Source: Nostoc punctiforme NIES-2108 (GTDB lineage Bacteria > Cyanobacteriota > Cyanobacteriia > Cyanobacteriales > Nostocaceae). From it: 33,354 nt of DNA. The DNA lies in NCBI GenBank assembly GCA_003326195.1, contig LXQE01000176.1, positions 21,807 through 55,160 on the forward strand, read 5' to 3'. The notes below the pieces were generated by a model. The model made no database searches. It was not told the origin of the DNA and saw only the letters and a list, made by a program, of their open reading frames with translations. The position numbers and the translations under genes are program-made. Position 1 is the stretch's first letter; the number at the start of each line of letters is the position of its first letter. This document shows, one piece after another, positions 16,538 to 24,274 of this stretch.

Positions 16538-19276
16538 TCATTTAGGATAGTGTTGCGCTAAAAACTCCTCAGCTTCAGTCTTATCTTTAATTACTCTATC
16601 CAAAGTAGCAGCAAGCATATCATCTAATATTTGCCGATACTGGGGGCCTGGTTTGTAACCAAGTTTCTTTAAATCATTGCCATTCAGTAGTGGCTGCACA
16701 TTAGTCCAAACAGTTAAATATTTCCAAATCTGATGTCTAAGCGATCGCGGACTTTGCACAGCAATTAAAATCAGCATTGGTAAATCATACTGTCGCAACA
16801 ACTGTACTACTTGACTAGGACTTTCACACTCAGGCAAAGATTCCATTACCTCAGTTTGGGCAGAAGCCAAGTTTTGCAAGCGTTTAATGCTATCTTCTTG
16901 CAGCTGTAGATTCTTGGCAACTTTTGCCCGATATTGTGGTTTTAGATGGGCGATTAACGCTTCTAAACGCATTTCCCAATGGATGAGTGTCGGTTGCGGG
17001 TCAAATCGCTGCAAACAACTTTCTAGCAAACGTAATTGTCGTAGAACTTCCAGATTTAGCTTCAGGCTAGGATGGATGCATTGCAATGCACCTAAGTTAT
17101 CTAGCAACTGCAAAGCCGATTTCCAGTAGGGGGCTTCTAAGATGTGTTTTAATTCTGTTTTCAGTCGCGTTTGCAGGGCTGGAGTTCTGCTATTCTCTTG
17201 AGCAGTGCGATCGTAAACACCACTGTTGATGGCATAGCGAATAAACTCTTCAGTCTGTGGTTCAATTTCAAATCCGAAGCGCACGGCAAAGCGCACGCCA
17301 CGAAAAATGCGGGTGGGGTCTTCGATAAAGCTATTAGCGTGCAAAACCCGAATTTGCCTAGATTGTAAATCTAGTAAACCACCAAAGAAATCAAGTAACT
17401 CACCAGCACGAGGGGAAGTCAGGCGCAAGGCGATCGCATTAATGGTAAAATCTCGACGATACAAGTCTTGACGAATGGAACTCGCCTCAACTTCTGGATT
17501 CGCTGCCGGGTAAGGATAAAACTCTGTTCTAGCCGTGGCAATATCTACCCAAAGAGAATCTAATTCTGGGTCTTTGTGCCACAGCAAAGCCGCAGTTTGA
17601 AAAGCCCCGTGGATTTCTAAACGAGCCGCAGGGTAAAGTTGTTGGAGTGCCTTTGCTAGTTCTACACCAGCACCAACATCTGCTGATTTGTGAAAGCCAT
17701 CAACTACTAAGTCAATATCTTTAATCATCAAAGTGTCCGATGTTGCTTCCGCTAATAGCAAATCCCGCACCGCACCCCCGACAAGATAAAGATGCCAACC
17801 CCGTTTTTCTGCCTCTAGCGATGCTGTGGTGAGTAGCTGCCATAATTGAGGAGCAAGGCGATTTTGCAACTCAGTGCTAAGAGGAATTTTGAATTTTGTT
17901 AGCGCAGCGTTAGCGAGTCCGAGAGCGTCATTTTGAATTTTGAATTTTTGTCCCTCTTCGTCTTCATCCCTTTCTTGATGTAATTCCCGCAAGACATCAG
18001 TACGAGTGACAAGACCAACTAACTGCTCATTTTCCAATACTGGCAAGCGTCCGATATCATAAGTCACCATTAGCGACTCAATTTGTGGCAGTGTTGTATC
18101 TGGTGTAATTGTTTTAAGATTTCTTGTCATGTAGCCCTTGACTGGCGCATGACTAAAGCCGTGGTGTAAGGCGATATCAATATCTCGCCGCGAAATAATG
18201 CCTACTAGTTGCCCTTGAGTATCGACTACAGATAAACCAGAGTGTCCATAGCGTAATAAAATGCGCTGGGCTTCGGCAATTGTGGTTTCAGGCAGAATTG
18301 TGCGGACAGGAGAAGACATCAAATCTCTAGCAGTAAGGGGATGGGGAATTTGTGCTTTTACCCCGTCAAGGAGTTGTTTTAATATTGCCTGCGAATCTAC
18401 TTTGCGTAGGTTTAGCGATGCGGCTTGCGAATGACCGCCGCCCCCCAATGGTTGGAATAATAGATTAAGATTTGTTTTGGGAATTTGCGATCGCCCAATT
18501 ATAGTTAAGCGTAAATCGTTTTCACCGAAAGTATACTCATTAGCCAACAGTAGGGCATCAATTTCGGTTAATTCTACAAGTTCTGAAGCCAAACTCGATA
18601 GCCCTGGCACAAAAGCATCTGTTTTCAGAATTACCCAAGCAACAGTATATCCACGTAGGCAAAGATATTCTAAACTTTCTAGAGATTCAGTTAATAACTG
18701 TTGCAATTGCAAAGACAAGCCAGGGTCACGGTAGGTAGAAATTACCGATAAACTTGCACCTTGTTGCATCAACCAAGCCAAAGCTAAGGCATCCCTTGGG
18801 GTAGACTGGTCAAAAGTCAAGGAGCCAGTGTCAACGTGGATACCCAAAGCCATCACAGTCGCTTCAGCAGAAGTCAAGGAAATTTCTTGTTGTTGCAATT
18901 GCTCCACAATTAAAGTTGTGGCGGCTCCTACTGAAGAAATATGCGATCGCGTCGCCGGAATATCTGATTCTTGTCCTAAGTGATGGTCATAAACTATAAT
19001 TTCTTTCAGATTGGGTAAATCTAACCACTCAGCAGCTTTACCCAAGCGATCGCGCAGTTGTGTATCCACGACAGTCAAAGAGCGAATTTTTTCTGGATTC
19101 ACCGAACGGCGTTCAATCAGCGGATATTCATCTCGATGCAATGCTAAAAAATCCCGCACAGGAGGATGAGAACCGCCAGTCAGCACAATCTTACTTCCCG
19201 GTAGTAAGCGCGTTAACCCTACTGCTGCTCCTAATGCGTCAAAATCAGCTGTTGTGTGGCAAAGAATTAAATCCAT
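16538..19276 (-). CDS. DHH-CBS-CBS-tRNA nucleotidyltransferase fusion
   Basis: A 912-residue multidomain protein. Residues 1-310 are a DHH/DHHA1 phosphoesterase module: Asp11/Asp13 in TTADFDALG, Asp71, YDHH (96-99), VDTGS near 149 and GGGGHSQAA (278-286). Two CBS domains follow (about 317-372 and 380-435), usually adenine-nucleotide sensors. From about 490 comes a class II nucleotidyltransferase: YLVGGAVRDLLL, catalytic KDIDLVV (Asp520, Asp522), RRDFTINA and DPTRIFRGVRFAVRF. This enzyme type adds CCA, or parts of it, to tRNA 3' ends. The architecture is known in cyanobacteria and some other bacteria. Between CBS2 and the transferase, residues 443-466 are repeat-derived. ATG start at 19274-19276. 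Confidence 0.92.
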   Translation of the reverse strand: MDLILCHTTADFDALGAAVGLTRLLPGSKIVLTGGSHPPVRDFLALHRDEYPLIERRSVNPEKIRSLTVVDTQLRDRLGKAAEWLDLPNLKEIIVYDHHLGQESDIPATRSHISSVGAATTLIVEQLQQQEISLTSAEATVMALGIHVDTGSLTFDQSTPRDALALAWLMQQGASLSVISTYRDPGLSLQLQQLLTESLESLEYLCLRGYTVAWVILKTDAFVPGLSSLASELVELTEIDALLLANEYTFGENDLRLTIIGRSQIPKTNLNLLFQPLGGGGHSQAASLNLRKVDSQAILKQLLDGVKAQIPHPLTARDLMSSPVRTILPETTIAEAQRILLRYGHSGLSVVDTQGQLVGIISRRDIDIALHHGFSHAPVKGYMTRNLKTITPDTTLPQIESLMVTYDIGRLPVLENEQLVGLVTRTDVLRELHQERDEDEEGQKFKIQNDALGLANAALTKFKIPLSTELQNRLAPQLWQLLTTASLEAEKRGWHLYLVGGAVRDLLLAEATSDTLMIKDIDLVVDGFHKSADVGAGVELAKALQQLYPAARLEIHGAFQTAALLWHKDPELDSLWVDIATARTEFYPYPAANPEVEASSIRQDLYRRDFTINAIALRLTSPRAGELLDFFGGLLDLQSRQIRVLHANSFIEDPTRIFRGVRFAVRFGFEIEPQTEEFIRYAINSGVYDRTAQENSRTPALQTRLKTELKHILEAPYWKSALQLLDNLGALQCIHPSLKLNLEVLRQLRLLESCLQRFDPQPTLIHWEMRLEALIAHLKPQYRAKVAKNLQLQEDSIKRLQNLASAQTEVMESLPECESPSQVVQLLRQYDLPMLILIAVQSPRSLRHQIWKYLTVWTNVQPLLNGNDLKKLGYKPGPQYRQILDDMLAATLDRVIKDKTEAEEFLAQHYPK
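17882..17950 (-). repeat. Repeat-derived in-frame insertion in the CCA-enzyme gene
   Basis: The plus strand shows aattttgaattttg, then a GC-rich core with ttagcgcagcgttagcgag, then ttttgaattttgaattttt. AT-rich modules of the same kind occur between genes at 27653-27682. The insert encodes about 24 residues, KFKIQNDALGLANAALTKFK, with no stop, in the linker after CBS2. It looks like an intergenic-type repeat caught inside a gene. Confidence 0.75.
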
Positions 19277-19427
19277 AGTTAAGAGTCATTAGTCATTAGT
19301 ACTTAGACGAAAGGACAAATGACTAAAATGTTGCAATTTCTGCTAGCTTAAAAATAATAAGAAAGTGTCAGTGTCGCCCTTTAGGATATTCTATCCTTAG
19401 TATTTCGCTGTATTGGGAGAATCAAAA

Positions 19428-19616
19428 ATGACCATAATATTCCAATTTGCCTTGATAGGTCTAGTCTTGTTGTCTTTTGTCCTAGTTGTTGGCGTTCCGG
19501 TTGCTTATGCCACTCCCCAAAATTGGGGTGAATCTAAAAAACTGCTCTGGGTTGGTTCTGGGGTCTGGATTGGTTTGGTGTTTTTAGTTGGTTTGTTAAA
19601 CTTTTTTGTCGTGTAG
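19428..19616 (+). CDS. psbZ: Photosystem II reaction centre protein Z
   Basis: A 62-residue PsbZ (Ycf9), a two-helix thylakoid membrane subunit that stabilises photosystem II supercomplexes. Helix 1 is FALIGLVLLSFVLVVGVPVA, then the loop YATPQNWGESKK, then helix 2 LLWVGSGVWIGLVFLVGLLN. The start is the ATG at 19428, with GGGAGA 7 bases upstream; an earlier in-frame codon at 19413 overlaps this ribosome-binding site and is rejected. ribH follows on the same strand, a neighbourhood I recall from other cyanobacteria (Synechocystis sll1281/sll1282). A long foldback element separates the two here. Confidence 0.96.
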   Translation: MTIIFQFALIGLVLLSFVLVVGVPVAYATPQNWGESKKLLWVGSGVWIGLVFLVGLLNFFVV

Positions 19617-19656
19617 GCGACGGCTTCGCTCTGGCGCAGGTACATAATATAAGAAC

Positions 19657-19754
19657 TAGAGGGGCAGAAAAGCCAAGGTCAAAGGTTAAGGGAAACAAGG
19701 GATTTTTTCTTTTTCCTACTAACTTAATTTTGACCGCGCTTTCCTGCTCCTCTA
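19657..19754. repeat. 98-base imperfect foldback between psbZ and ribH
   Basis: The left arm (19657-19689) begins tagaggggcagaaaagcc and contains ggtcaaa; the right arm (19724-19754) is its near complement, containing tttgacc and ending ctgctcctcta. About 30 bases per arm pair with a few mismatches, and the interior ggaaa/tttcc pair extends the stem. It may be a MITE-like element or a structured leader of ribH. It does not match the FMN riboswitch. Confidence 0.65.
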
Positions 19755-19808
19755 CATTTAAATAAGAAATGTATATTGGCCAGAAGTATAGTTGATAAAG
19801 AGGCAGTC

Positions 19809-20387
19809 ATGGCAGTTTTCGAGGGAACTTTTACCCAAACGGAGCCTTTGCGGTTTGCAGTGGTGATTGGTCGATTCAATGACCTTGTTACCGGAAAGCT
19901 GCTAGAGGGATGTCAAGATTGTTTAAAACGCCACGGTGTAGACCCTAATCCCCAAGGTAATCAGGTGGACTATGTTTGGGTTCCGGGAAGTTTTGAGGTA
20001 CCTTTAGTAGCTCGCCAATTAGCTCTTTCTCATCGTTATGATGCTGTAATTTGTCTTGGCGCAGTCATTCGAGGACAAACACCCCATTTTGATTACGTAT
20101 CCTCAGAAGTTTCTAAAGGCATTGCCGCCGCTAGCTTTCAAACTGGGGTGCCAGTAATTTTTGGCATTTTGACAGTAGATACTATGCAGCAAGCCTTAGA
20201 ACGGGCAGGCATAAAAGGTAATCATGGCTGGGATTACGCACTGAATGCCCTAGAAATGGCAAGCCTGATGCGGCAACTGCGTTCTAACCTGGCAGAGCCA
20301 TATTCTCGTAATAGCCAGTCTTTGCCAGCCGCTTTTCCAAGTGCCAGCGTTGGCAATTTAACTTTGGAGTCAGAAGAACTCGGCTAG
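19809..20387 (+). CDS. ribH: 6,7-dimethyl-8-ribityllumazine synthase
   Basis: Lumazine synthase condenses 5-amino-6-ribitylaminouracil with dihydroxybutanone phosphate in riboflavin synthesis and forms cytoplasmic oligomers. Motifs: VVIGRFNDLVTGKLLEGC, VPGSFEVPLVA, CLGAVIRGQTPHFDYVS with the catalytic His, and GNHGWDYALNALEMA. I choose the ATG at 19809 (192 residues) because AAAGAGG precedes it and similarity begins at once; the upstream in-frame TTG at 19776 adds residues with no support. The C-terminus has about 30 extra residues (Ser/Pro/Asn-rich) beyond the usual end, as seen in other cyanobacterial RibH. It probably shares a transcript with psbZ, depending on the foldback between them. 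Confidence 0.96.
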   Translation: MAVFEGTFTQTEPLRFAVVIGRFNDLVTGKLLEGCQDCLKRHGVDPNPQGNQVDYVWVPGSFEVPLVARQLALSHRYDAVICLGAVIRGQTPHFDYVSSEVSKGIAAASFQTGVPVIFGILTVDTMQQALERAGIKGNHGWDYALNALEMASLMRQLRSNLAEPYSRNSQSLPAAFPSASVGNLTLESEELG

Positions 20388-20388
20388 T

Positions 20389-20450
20389 TAGTCATTAGTC
20401 ATTTGTCCTTTGTTATTCACTAATAACCAATGACGAATGACTAATGACTA
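20389..20450. repeat. Inverted heptamer repeats after ribH
   Basis: tagtcattagtcatt (20389-20403) and aatgactaatgacta (20436-20450) are perfect 15-base complements around a 32-base loop, starting 2 bases after the ribH stop. This atgacta-type repeat could serve as the ribH 3' end structure. Confidence 0.7.
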
Positions 20451-20460
20451 TATTAAGGGG

Positions 20461-20489
20461 TTGACAATTACAGATAAATCTGCGATATT
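20461..20489 (+). promoter_or_regulatory. Promoter of the tRNA-Gly gene
   Basis: A perfect -35 TTGACA (20461-20466) is followed after 17 bases by GATATT (20484-20489), four of six matches to the -10 consensus. The predicted start lies just upstream of the tRNA at 20509. Confidence 0.6.
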
Positions 20490-20508
20490 TATATTTGGGT
20501 GATCGATT

Positions 20509-20580
20509 GCGGGTATAGCTCAGTGGTAGAGCGTCACCTTGCCAAGGTGAATGTCGCGCGTTCGAATCGCGTTACCCGCT
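20509..20580 (+). tRNA. trnG: tRNA-Gly (anticodon GCC)
   Basis: A complete 72-base cloverleaf. The acceptor arms GCGGGTA and TACCCGC pair fully; the D arm is GCTC...GAGC; the anticodon stem TCACC/GGTGA carries loop TTGCCAA with GCC at 20541-20543; the T arm is GCGCG-TTCGAAT-CGCGT. The discriminator base is T and CCA is not encoded, so the tail must be added by a nucleotidyltransferase such as the one at 16538-19276. Confidence 0.97.
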
Positions 20581-21265
20581 TCCAACTAAAACCTCTTGAA
20601 TTTAACAATTCCAAGAGGTTTAGTGTTTTTAGGGTGCGTTGAAGTGTTCGTATATTAGCTCTGCGCTCTTGTAAACTGCCCAGATGTGGACAGGTGAGTA
20701 AAAACTAGCCACAATCTATATATTTGGACAAAGAGTTACACACTACAATAGATGTTTTAGTAATTCCTGCTCTGTAAACACTTGTGAACTCCAAGGGATA
20801 GATATAGGACATAATGCCGATCTAACCTTGAGAACTGATAGTAATATATAGTGACAGTGACCCAAAGAGAAATTAGCGGGTTTGTAGATGTGTGTTGTTT
20901 ACGAGCGCGTAGCCTTCCCAAAGGATTTGCTTTAGGAGTGGTTGCCACCTATGCTTAAAATTGTACCAGGTGTGTCAGCATAATAAATCCCCAAAAACGC
21001 AACCACATTACCTTGAAAGCGACAGATGAAGAGAAGGAAATTTTTAAACAAGATCGCCAGCTACGGGGAAAAATTACAAATAGATAACTCCGTACTGATT
21101 TGGCAATTAGTAGAATATTTAAAGTTAGCTGCATCTACTGTTAATAATCAGGGCAATGTTTGCATCACCTTTTTATGTATATAAAGACAGAAGCCTTTAA
21201 GGTGTTTACCAAGGCATTATATTCTCGTAGTTCGTGTAAAACACGCTCAAGTTATTAGAACGCTT
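20581..21265. other. Long intergenic region with possible decayed ORF
   Basis: Beyond the tRNA terminator lies about 630 bases without a clear gene. A GC-rich repeat-like patch is at 20907-20935. At 21026-21184 there is a 52-codon ORF, and overlapping it in another frame (about 20995-21078) a short run reading KRNHITLKATDEEKEIFKQD, which resembles the start of a ribbon-helix-helix type protein. The two frames together may be a frameshifted relic; neither is convincing as a working gene. The minus-strand frame at 20757-20948 appears non-coding. Confidence 0.4.
20589..20630 (+). terminator. Terminator of tRNA-Gly
   Basis: aaacctcttg (20589-20598) pairs with caagaggttt (20612-20621), with aatt/aatt extending the stem inside. 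A T-rich tail, agtgttttt, follows to 20630. Confidence 0.8.
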
Positions 21266-21673
21266 GTGCAATCTCAAAAACCCGAAAAAATCGATTTCAA
21301 TACCGAATACCCCTGTCCCTGTCGTCGCCGGGGTCAGCTAATTCCGATTACGCTAACAGAAGCATTTGGTTGCGATCGCTGTCAGCAAATCTTTGTTGTA
21401 GAAGATAATGGTCATGTCCTAGAACAGCTTTCCACCACCTATCCCTACAAACGGGCTTGGCGTTGGATGGGAAATAGTTGGCATGTTGTCCATCCCCGCT
21501 TGGGAGAAAGCTATCTGCCTATAGCGCTGGGCATTATTTTCGTGCTAGTGATTATATGGCTGCCATTAGCACTGCGATTGGCAAATGGTTCCAGCATTAT
21601 TGCTTGGGCAATGGTGGCGGTGCTATTGGCTATCTTACCAGCACTAATGGTCTGGCTTACCTACAGACGTTAA
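21266..21673 (+). CDS. Zinc-ribbon-like membrane protein of unknown function
   Basis: A 135-residue protein starting at GTG 21266. The N-terminal part has a likely metal-binding knuckle pair, CPCRRRG (about 17-23) and CDRCQQ (about 36-41). A Trp-rich stretch (RAWRWMGNSWHVV) precedes two predicted transmembrane helices at about 84-104 and 110-131. It therefore looks like a small cytosolic zinc ribbon tethered to a membrane. Its stop is 4 bases before the ATG of the ProA-like gene on the same strand, so co-translation is likely. I cannot name the family. A functional tie to the downstream dehydrogenase is suggested only by position. Confidence 0.72.
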   Translation: MQSQKPEKIDFNTEYPCPCRRRGQLIPITLTEAFGCDRCQQIFVVEDNGHVLEQLSTTYPYKRAWRWMGNSWHVVHPRLGESYLPIALGIIFVLVIIWLPLALRLANGSSIIAWAMVAVLLAILPALMVWLTYRR

Positions 21674-21677
21674 CTCA

Positions 21678-22940
21678 ATGACTGTTGAATTGGATGACCA
21701 CCCCGAACCGATTACTAGTGCCCAACGAGCCTATCAAGCTTCCCTAAAGTTGGCGCTCACAAAGGGAGTAGACCGAAGTCGTGCAGTATTAGCAATGGCA
21801 AAGGCGATTGAGCGCTCATTTGACGACATTCTAGAAGCCAATACCTTGGATTTAGAAGCCAGTCGGGAAATGGCAGTGCCTGAGTTGATATTGGACTGGC
21901 TGAAGCTGACTCCCACCAGGCTAGAGATGACAGTAGACATTTTAAAACGGTTGGGAGAATTATCAGATCCGCTGCGGCGCGTTAGAACCGCTGATTATCA
22001 ACTGGAAGATTCCCAGAGTTATACGCAGTTAATGCCCTTGGGAGTGATTGGATTTATTTATGAGGCGTTTCCCGATTTAGGGGCGATCGCAGCGGGTTTT
22101 TGTATCAAAACTGGTAATTGTATAATTCTCAAAGGCAGTACCGAAGCTAGCCATTCCAACGCCGCTATCGCTGAAGCACTGCAAAATGCGATCGCAGAAG
22201 TTGGTCTAGCTCCCGGCTGTCTAGAACTGATCACAGCAGAACATGGGGCTTCAGTTCGGGATCTAGTCACCCAAGACCAGTACGTGAATTTAGTGATTCC
22301 CTACGGACGTTCTAGCTTAGTGCAGCAGGTAGTCCGACAGTCAACTTGCCCAGTTTTAAAGTCGGCGATGGGTAACTGTTACCTCTACTGGTCGCTGAAT
22401 AGTAGCTTAGAAATGGTGCGCTTGATGATTCTTAATAGCCATCAAAGTGAACCCGATCAAGTCAACGCCATTGAAAAAGTACTAATTCATCGTCAAGCCT
22501 TGCCATCATCTTTAGCTGTCTTGTGGAACAGCTTGATGGAAAAAGGCTTTGAAATTAAAGGAGATGCAGAACTAGTCCAAGCCTTTCCTCAGTTGCAGCT
22601 GGTAAAAGAAAGCGAATGGGGAAACCCTTATTTAACGAGGACAGTAGCTTTTAAACTGGTGGATAGCTTAGAGGCTGCGATCGCCTGGATTAATGAATAC
22701 AGCAGTGGTCATGCCGACTCCATCGTGACTGAATCCTACCAGGAAAGTCGGCAGTTTGCTTTAGGAGTTAACAGTGCCTCTACCTACATCAACACTTCCC
22801 CGCGTTTTTCCCGCAACCCTTCGCGGGGAGATTCAGTATTTCTCGGTATGTCTAACCAAAAAGGTCATCGTCGGGGATTTATCAGCCTGGAAACTTTGAC
22901 CACCGTTAAGCACATTGTTCAGGGAAATGGCAGATTTTAA
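21678..22940 (+). CDS. proA: ProA-like gamma-glutamyl phosphate reductase, divergent paralogue
   Basis: A 420-residue member of the ProA branch of the aldehyde dehydrogenase superfamily; ProA reduces glutamyl-5-phosphate to the semialdehyde in proline synthesis. The core PLGVIGFIYEAFPD (120-133), IKTGNCIILKGSTEASHSN and a likely catalytic Cys234 (MGNCYLYW) support the assignment. Several positions differ from standard ProA: EARP is EAFP, the GxCHxYVD motif is GNCYLYWS, and the usual C-terminal G-ISTQK-HARGP block reads GMSNQKGHRRGF. Cyanobacteria such as Synechocystis have two ProA-like genes, and this resembles the second, so substrate identity is uncertain. The ATG at 21678 follows the membrane-protein gene by 4 bases. 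Confidence 0.82.
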   Translation: MTVELDDHPEPITSAQRAYQASLKLALTKGVDRSRAVLAMAKAIERSFDDILEANTLDLEASREMAVPELILDWLKLTPTRLEMTVDILKRLGELSDPLRRVRTADYQLEDSQSYTQLMPLGVIGFIYEAFPDLGAIAAGFCIKTGNCIILKGSTEASHSNAAIAEALQNAIAEVGLAPGCLELITAEHGASVRDLVTQDQYVNLVIPYGRSSLVQQVVRQSTCPVLKSAMGNCYLYWSLNSSLEMVRLMILNSHQSEPDQVNAIEKVLIHRQALPSSLAVLWNSLMEKGFEIKGDAELVQAFPQLQLVKESEWGNPYLTRTVAFKLVDSLEAAIAWINEYSSGHADSIVTESYQESRQFALGVNSASTYINTSPRFSRNPSRGDSVFLGMSNQKGHRRGFISLETLTTVKHIVQGNGRF

Positions 22941-23008
22941 ATAATTCGTAATTTGTACAGTATAATTCTGAATTTTGAAGTAAAACTATCTTAAATCACC
23001 GTGAAAAA

Positions 23009-24022
23009 TTAAATTCCCCACACCTCAACTGTGCTGTCTCCACTCCAAATAAATAGTCTCTGTCCATCTGAGCTAATTGCAAGACGAGTAATTGACGATG
23101 AATGACTTGTGAGACTACAAAGTTCATGTCCTGTCCGAATGTTCCACACTTTAATGGTTCCATTTTCTCGACTACAACTAAGTAAAAAGCATTGATCGCA
23201 ACTGACAGTAATTACAGGCATATAGCCTGAAAGACTTAAGGTGCAAATTACTTGTTGTGTTTGCCAATCCCATATTTTATATTTTTGGTCAAAATCTTTT
23301 TCTTGAGTTACTAAAACTTGCGAATTTGAATAGATAAAATTATGACCCAGATCGGACATATAAATATAGGAAATTATTCCTTTTACTTGTATATCCCACA
23401 ATTCAAAAATTTCTCCGTCAACAGCATTTAAAAATGATTGACCATCTAGGCTAAAGGCAATATACCAAAACCAATCTGAGCGCCGATGTGTAGTGAAGAT
23501 TTTTTCTTTTGTTTTTAGATCCCACACTTCAGCATAATCATTACAATTCCAAATTCCTAAAACGCTATTGTTGGGTGCAATCGCGATTTGATCAAATTCC
23601 TTCGTTGCTTCTGGCTGGAATGTGCATATTACCTGTTGCGTTTGCATATTCCACACTTGAATTATGTTGTTATAATTACAAGTAACTACGGTTTGCAACT
23701 CTTGGCTTATATCTACACAAGCTATACTGCGAACTTCATCTGTATACCTTTCAATAGTAAAAAGATACTCATAAAATAAATATGGATTGTATAGCTGTAA
23801 TGCCAGTTTAGCTCTTGGCTCTGTACTTTCCTGAAGTAGCCAATAAGCTGCTTCTTGAACATTAACCTCTGAGTTTTTTAAAGCTTCAATAATCAAGTCT
23901 AAGCCAGCTTCCCCATACTCAAAAGCATCTAGAAGGGCATCAATTTTTTGTTCAACCTTTCCATACGCCAGCAATTGCTTAACTCTTTCAATCCCTCCCA
24001 AAACTGTATTGTTAACTGTCAT
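23009..24022 (-). CDS. HEAT-like plus WD40 repeat protein
   Basis: A 337-residue protein. Residues 1-80 are helical and HEAT-like (KIDALLDAFEYGEAGLDLII, then VQEAAYWLLQEST), followed by about six WD40 blades ending in characteristic dipeptide contexts: IIQVWNMQTQQVI, YAEVWDLKTKEKI, IFELWDIQ, KYKIWDWQTQQVI, TIKVWNIRTGHELCSL and TVEVWGI. It has no enzymatic domain, signal peptide or membrane helix, so a protein-interaction role is likely; partners are unknown. The blades in the middle are degenerate. Base composition is AT-rich compared with neighbours. ATG start at 24020-24022. It is divergent from phoD, whose Pho box lies between them. Confidence 0.85.
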   Translation of the reverse strand: MTVNNTVLGGIERVKQLLAYGKVEQKIDALLDAFEYGEAGLDLIIEALKNSEVNVQEAAYWLLQESTEPRAKLALQLYNPYLFYEYLFTIERYTDEVRSIACVDISQELQTVVTCNYNNIIQVWNMQTQQVICTFQPEATKEFDQIAIAPNNSVLGIWNCNDYAEVWDLKTKEKIFTTHRRSDWFWYIAFSLDGQSFLNAVDGEIFELWDIQVKGIISYIYMSDLGHNFIYSNSQVLVTQEKDFDQKYKIWDWQTQQVICTLSLSGYMPVITVSCDQCFLLSCSRENGTIKVWNIRTGHELCSLTSHSSSITRLAISSDGQRLFIWSGDSTVEVWGI

Positions 24023-24108
24023 AAATTCTTTACTATTTTGGTGGTGGGTCTAAATCTGCCACAAATTTCTCCCAGTTTCAATACCCAATCCCCTAATTCA
24101 ATTTTAAA

Positions 24109-24138
24109 CTTAACAAAATCTTAATTTCTACTTGATCC
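24109..24138 (+). promoter_or_regulatory. Pho-box-like triple repeat upstream of phoD
   Basis: Three 8-base units spaced by exactly 3 bases: CTTAACAA (24109), CTTAATTT (24120), CTTGATCC (24131). They match the cyanobacterial PhoB/SphR box (YTTAAYYW repeats at 11-base pitch) at 7, 8 and 6 of 8 positions. The site is about 137 bases before the phoD start codon. Confidence 0.7.
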
Positions 24139-24274
24139 TGGTTTGGTAGGTTCCTTGTGTTTGGTTGAGCAGCAATTAGGAAACAAGTCAAATCAAGCCA
24201 TTATTTGTGCTTTTGGCAATTGACCCTCCTGAAGTTTGCCAACTGTATGTATTTACATCTGGGAAGGGGTGAAT

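Noticed and set aside
19617..19808. FMN riboswitch upstream of ribH
   Set aside because: The ggggcag in the foldback is reminiscent of the RFN element, but the other conserved blocks are missing.
20757..20948. 63-codon minus-strand open frame
   Set aside because: It crosses a repeat-like GC-rich patch (20907-20935), has no recognisable family, and no supporting start signal.
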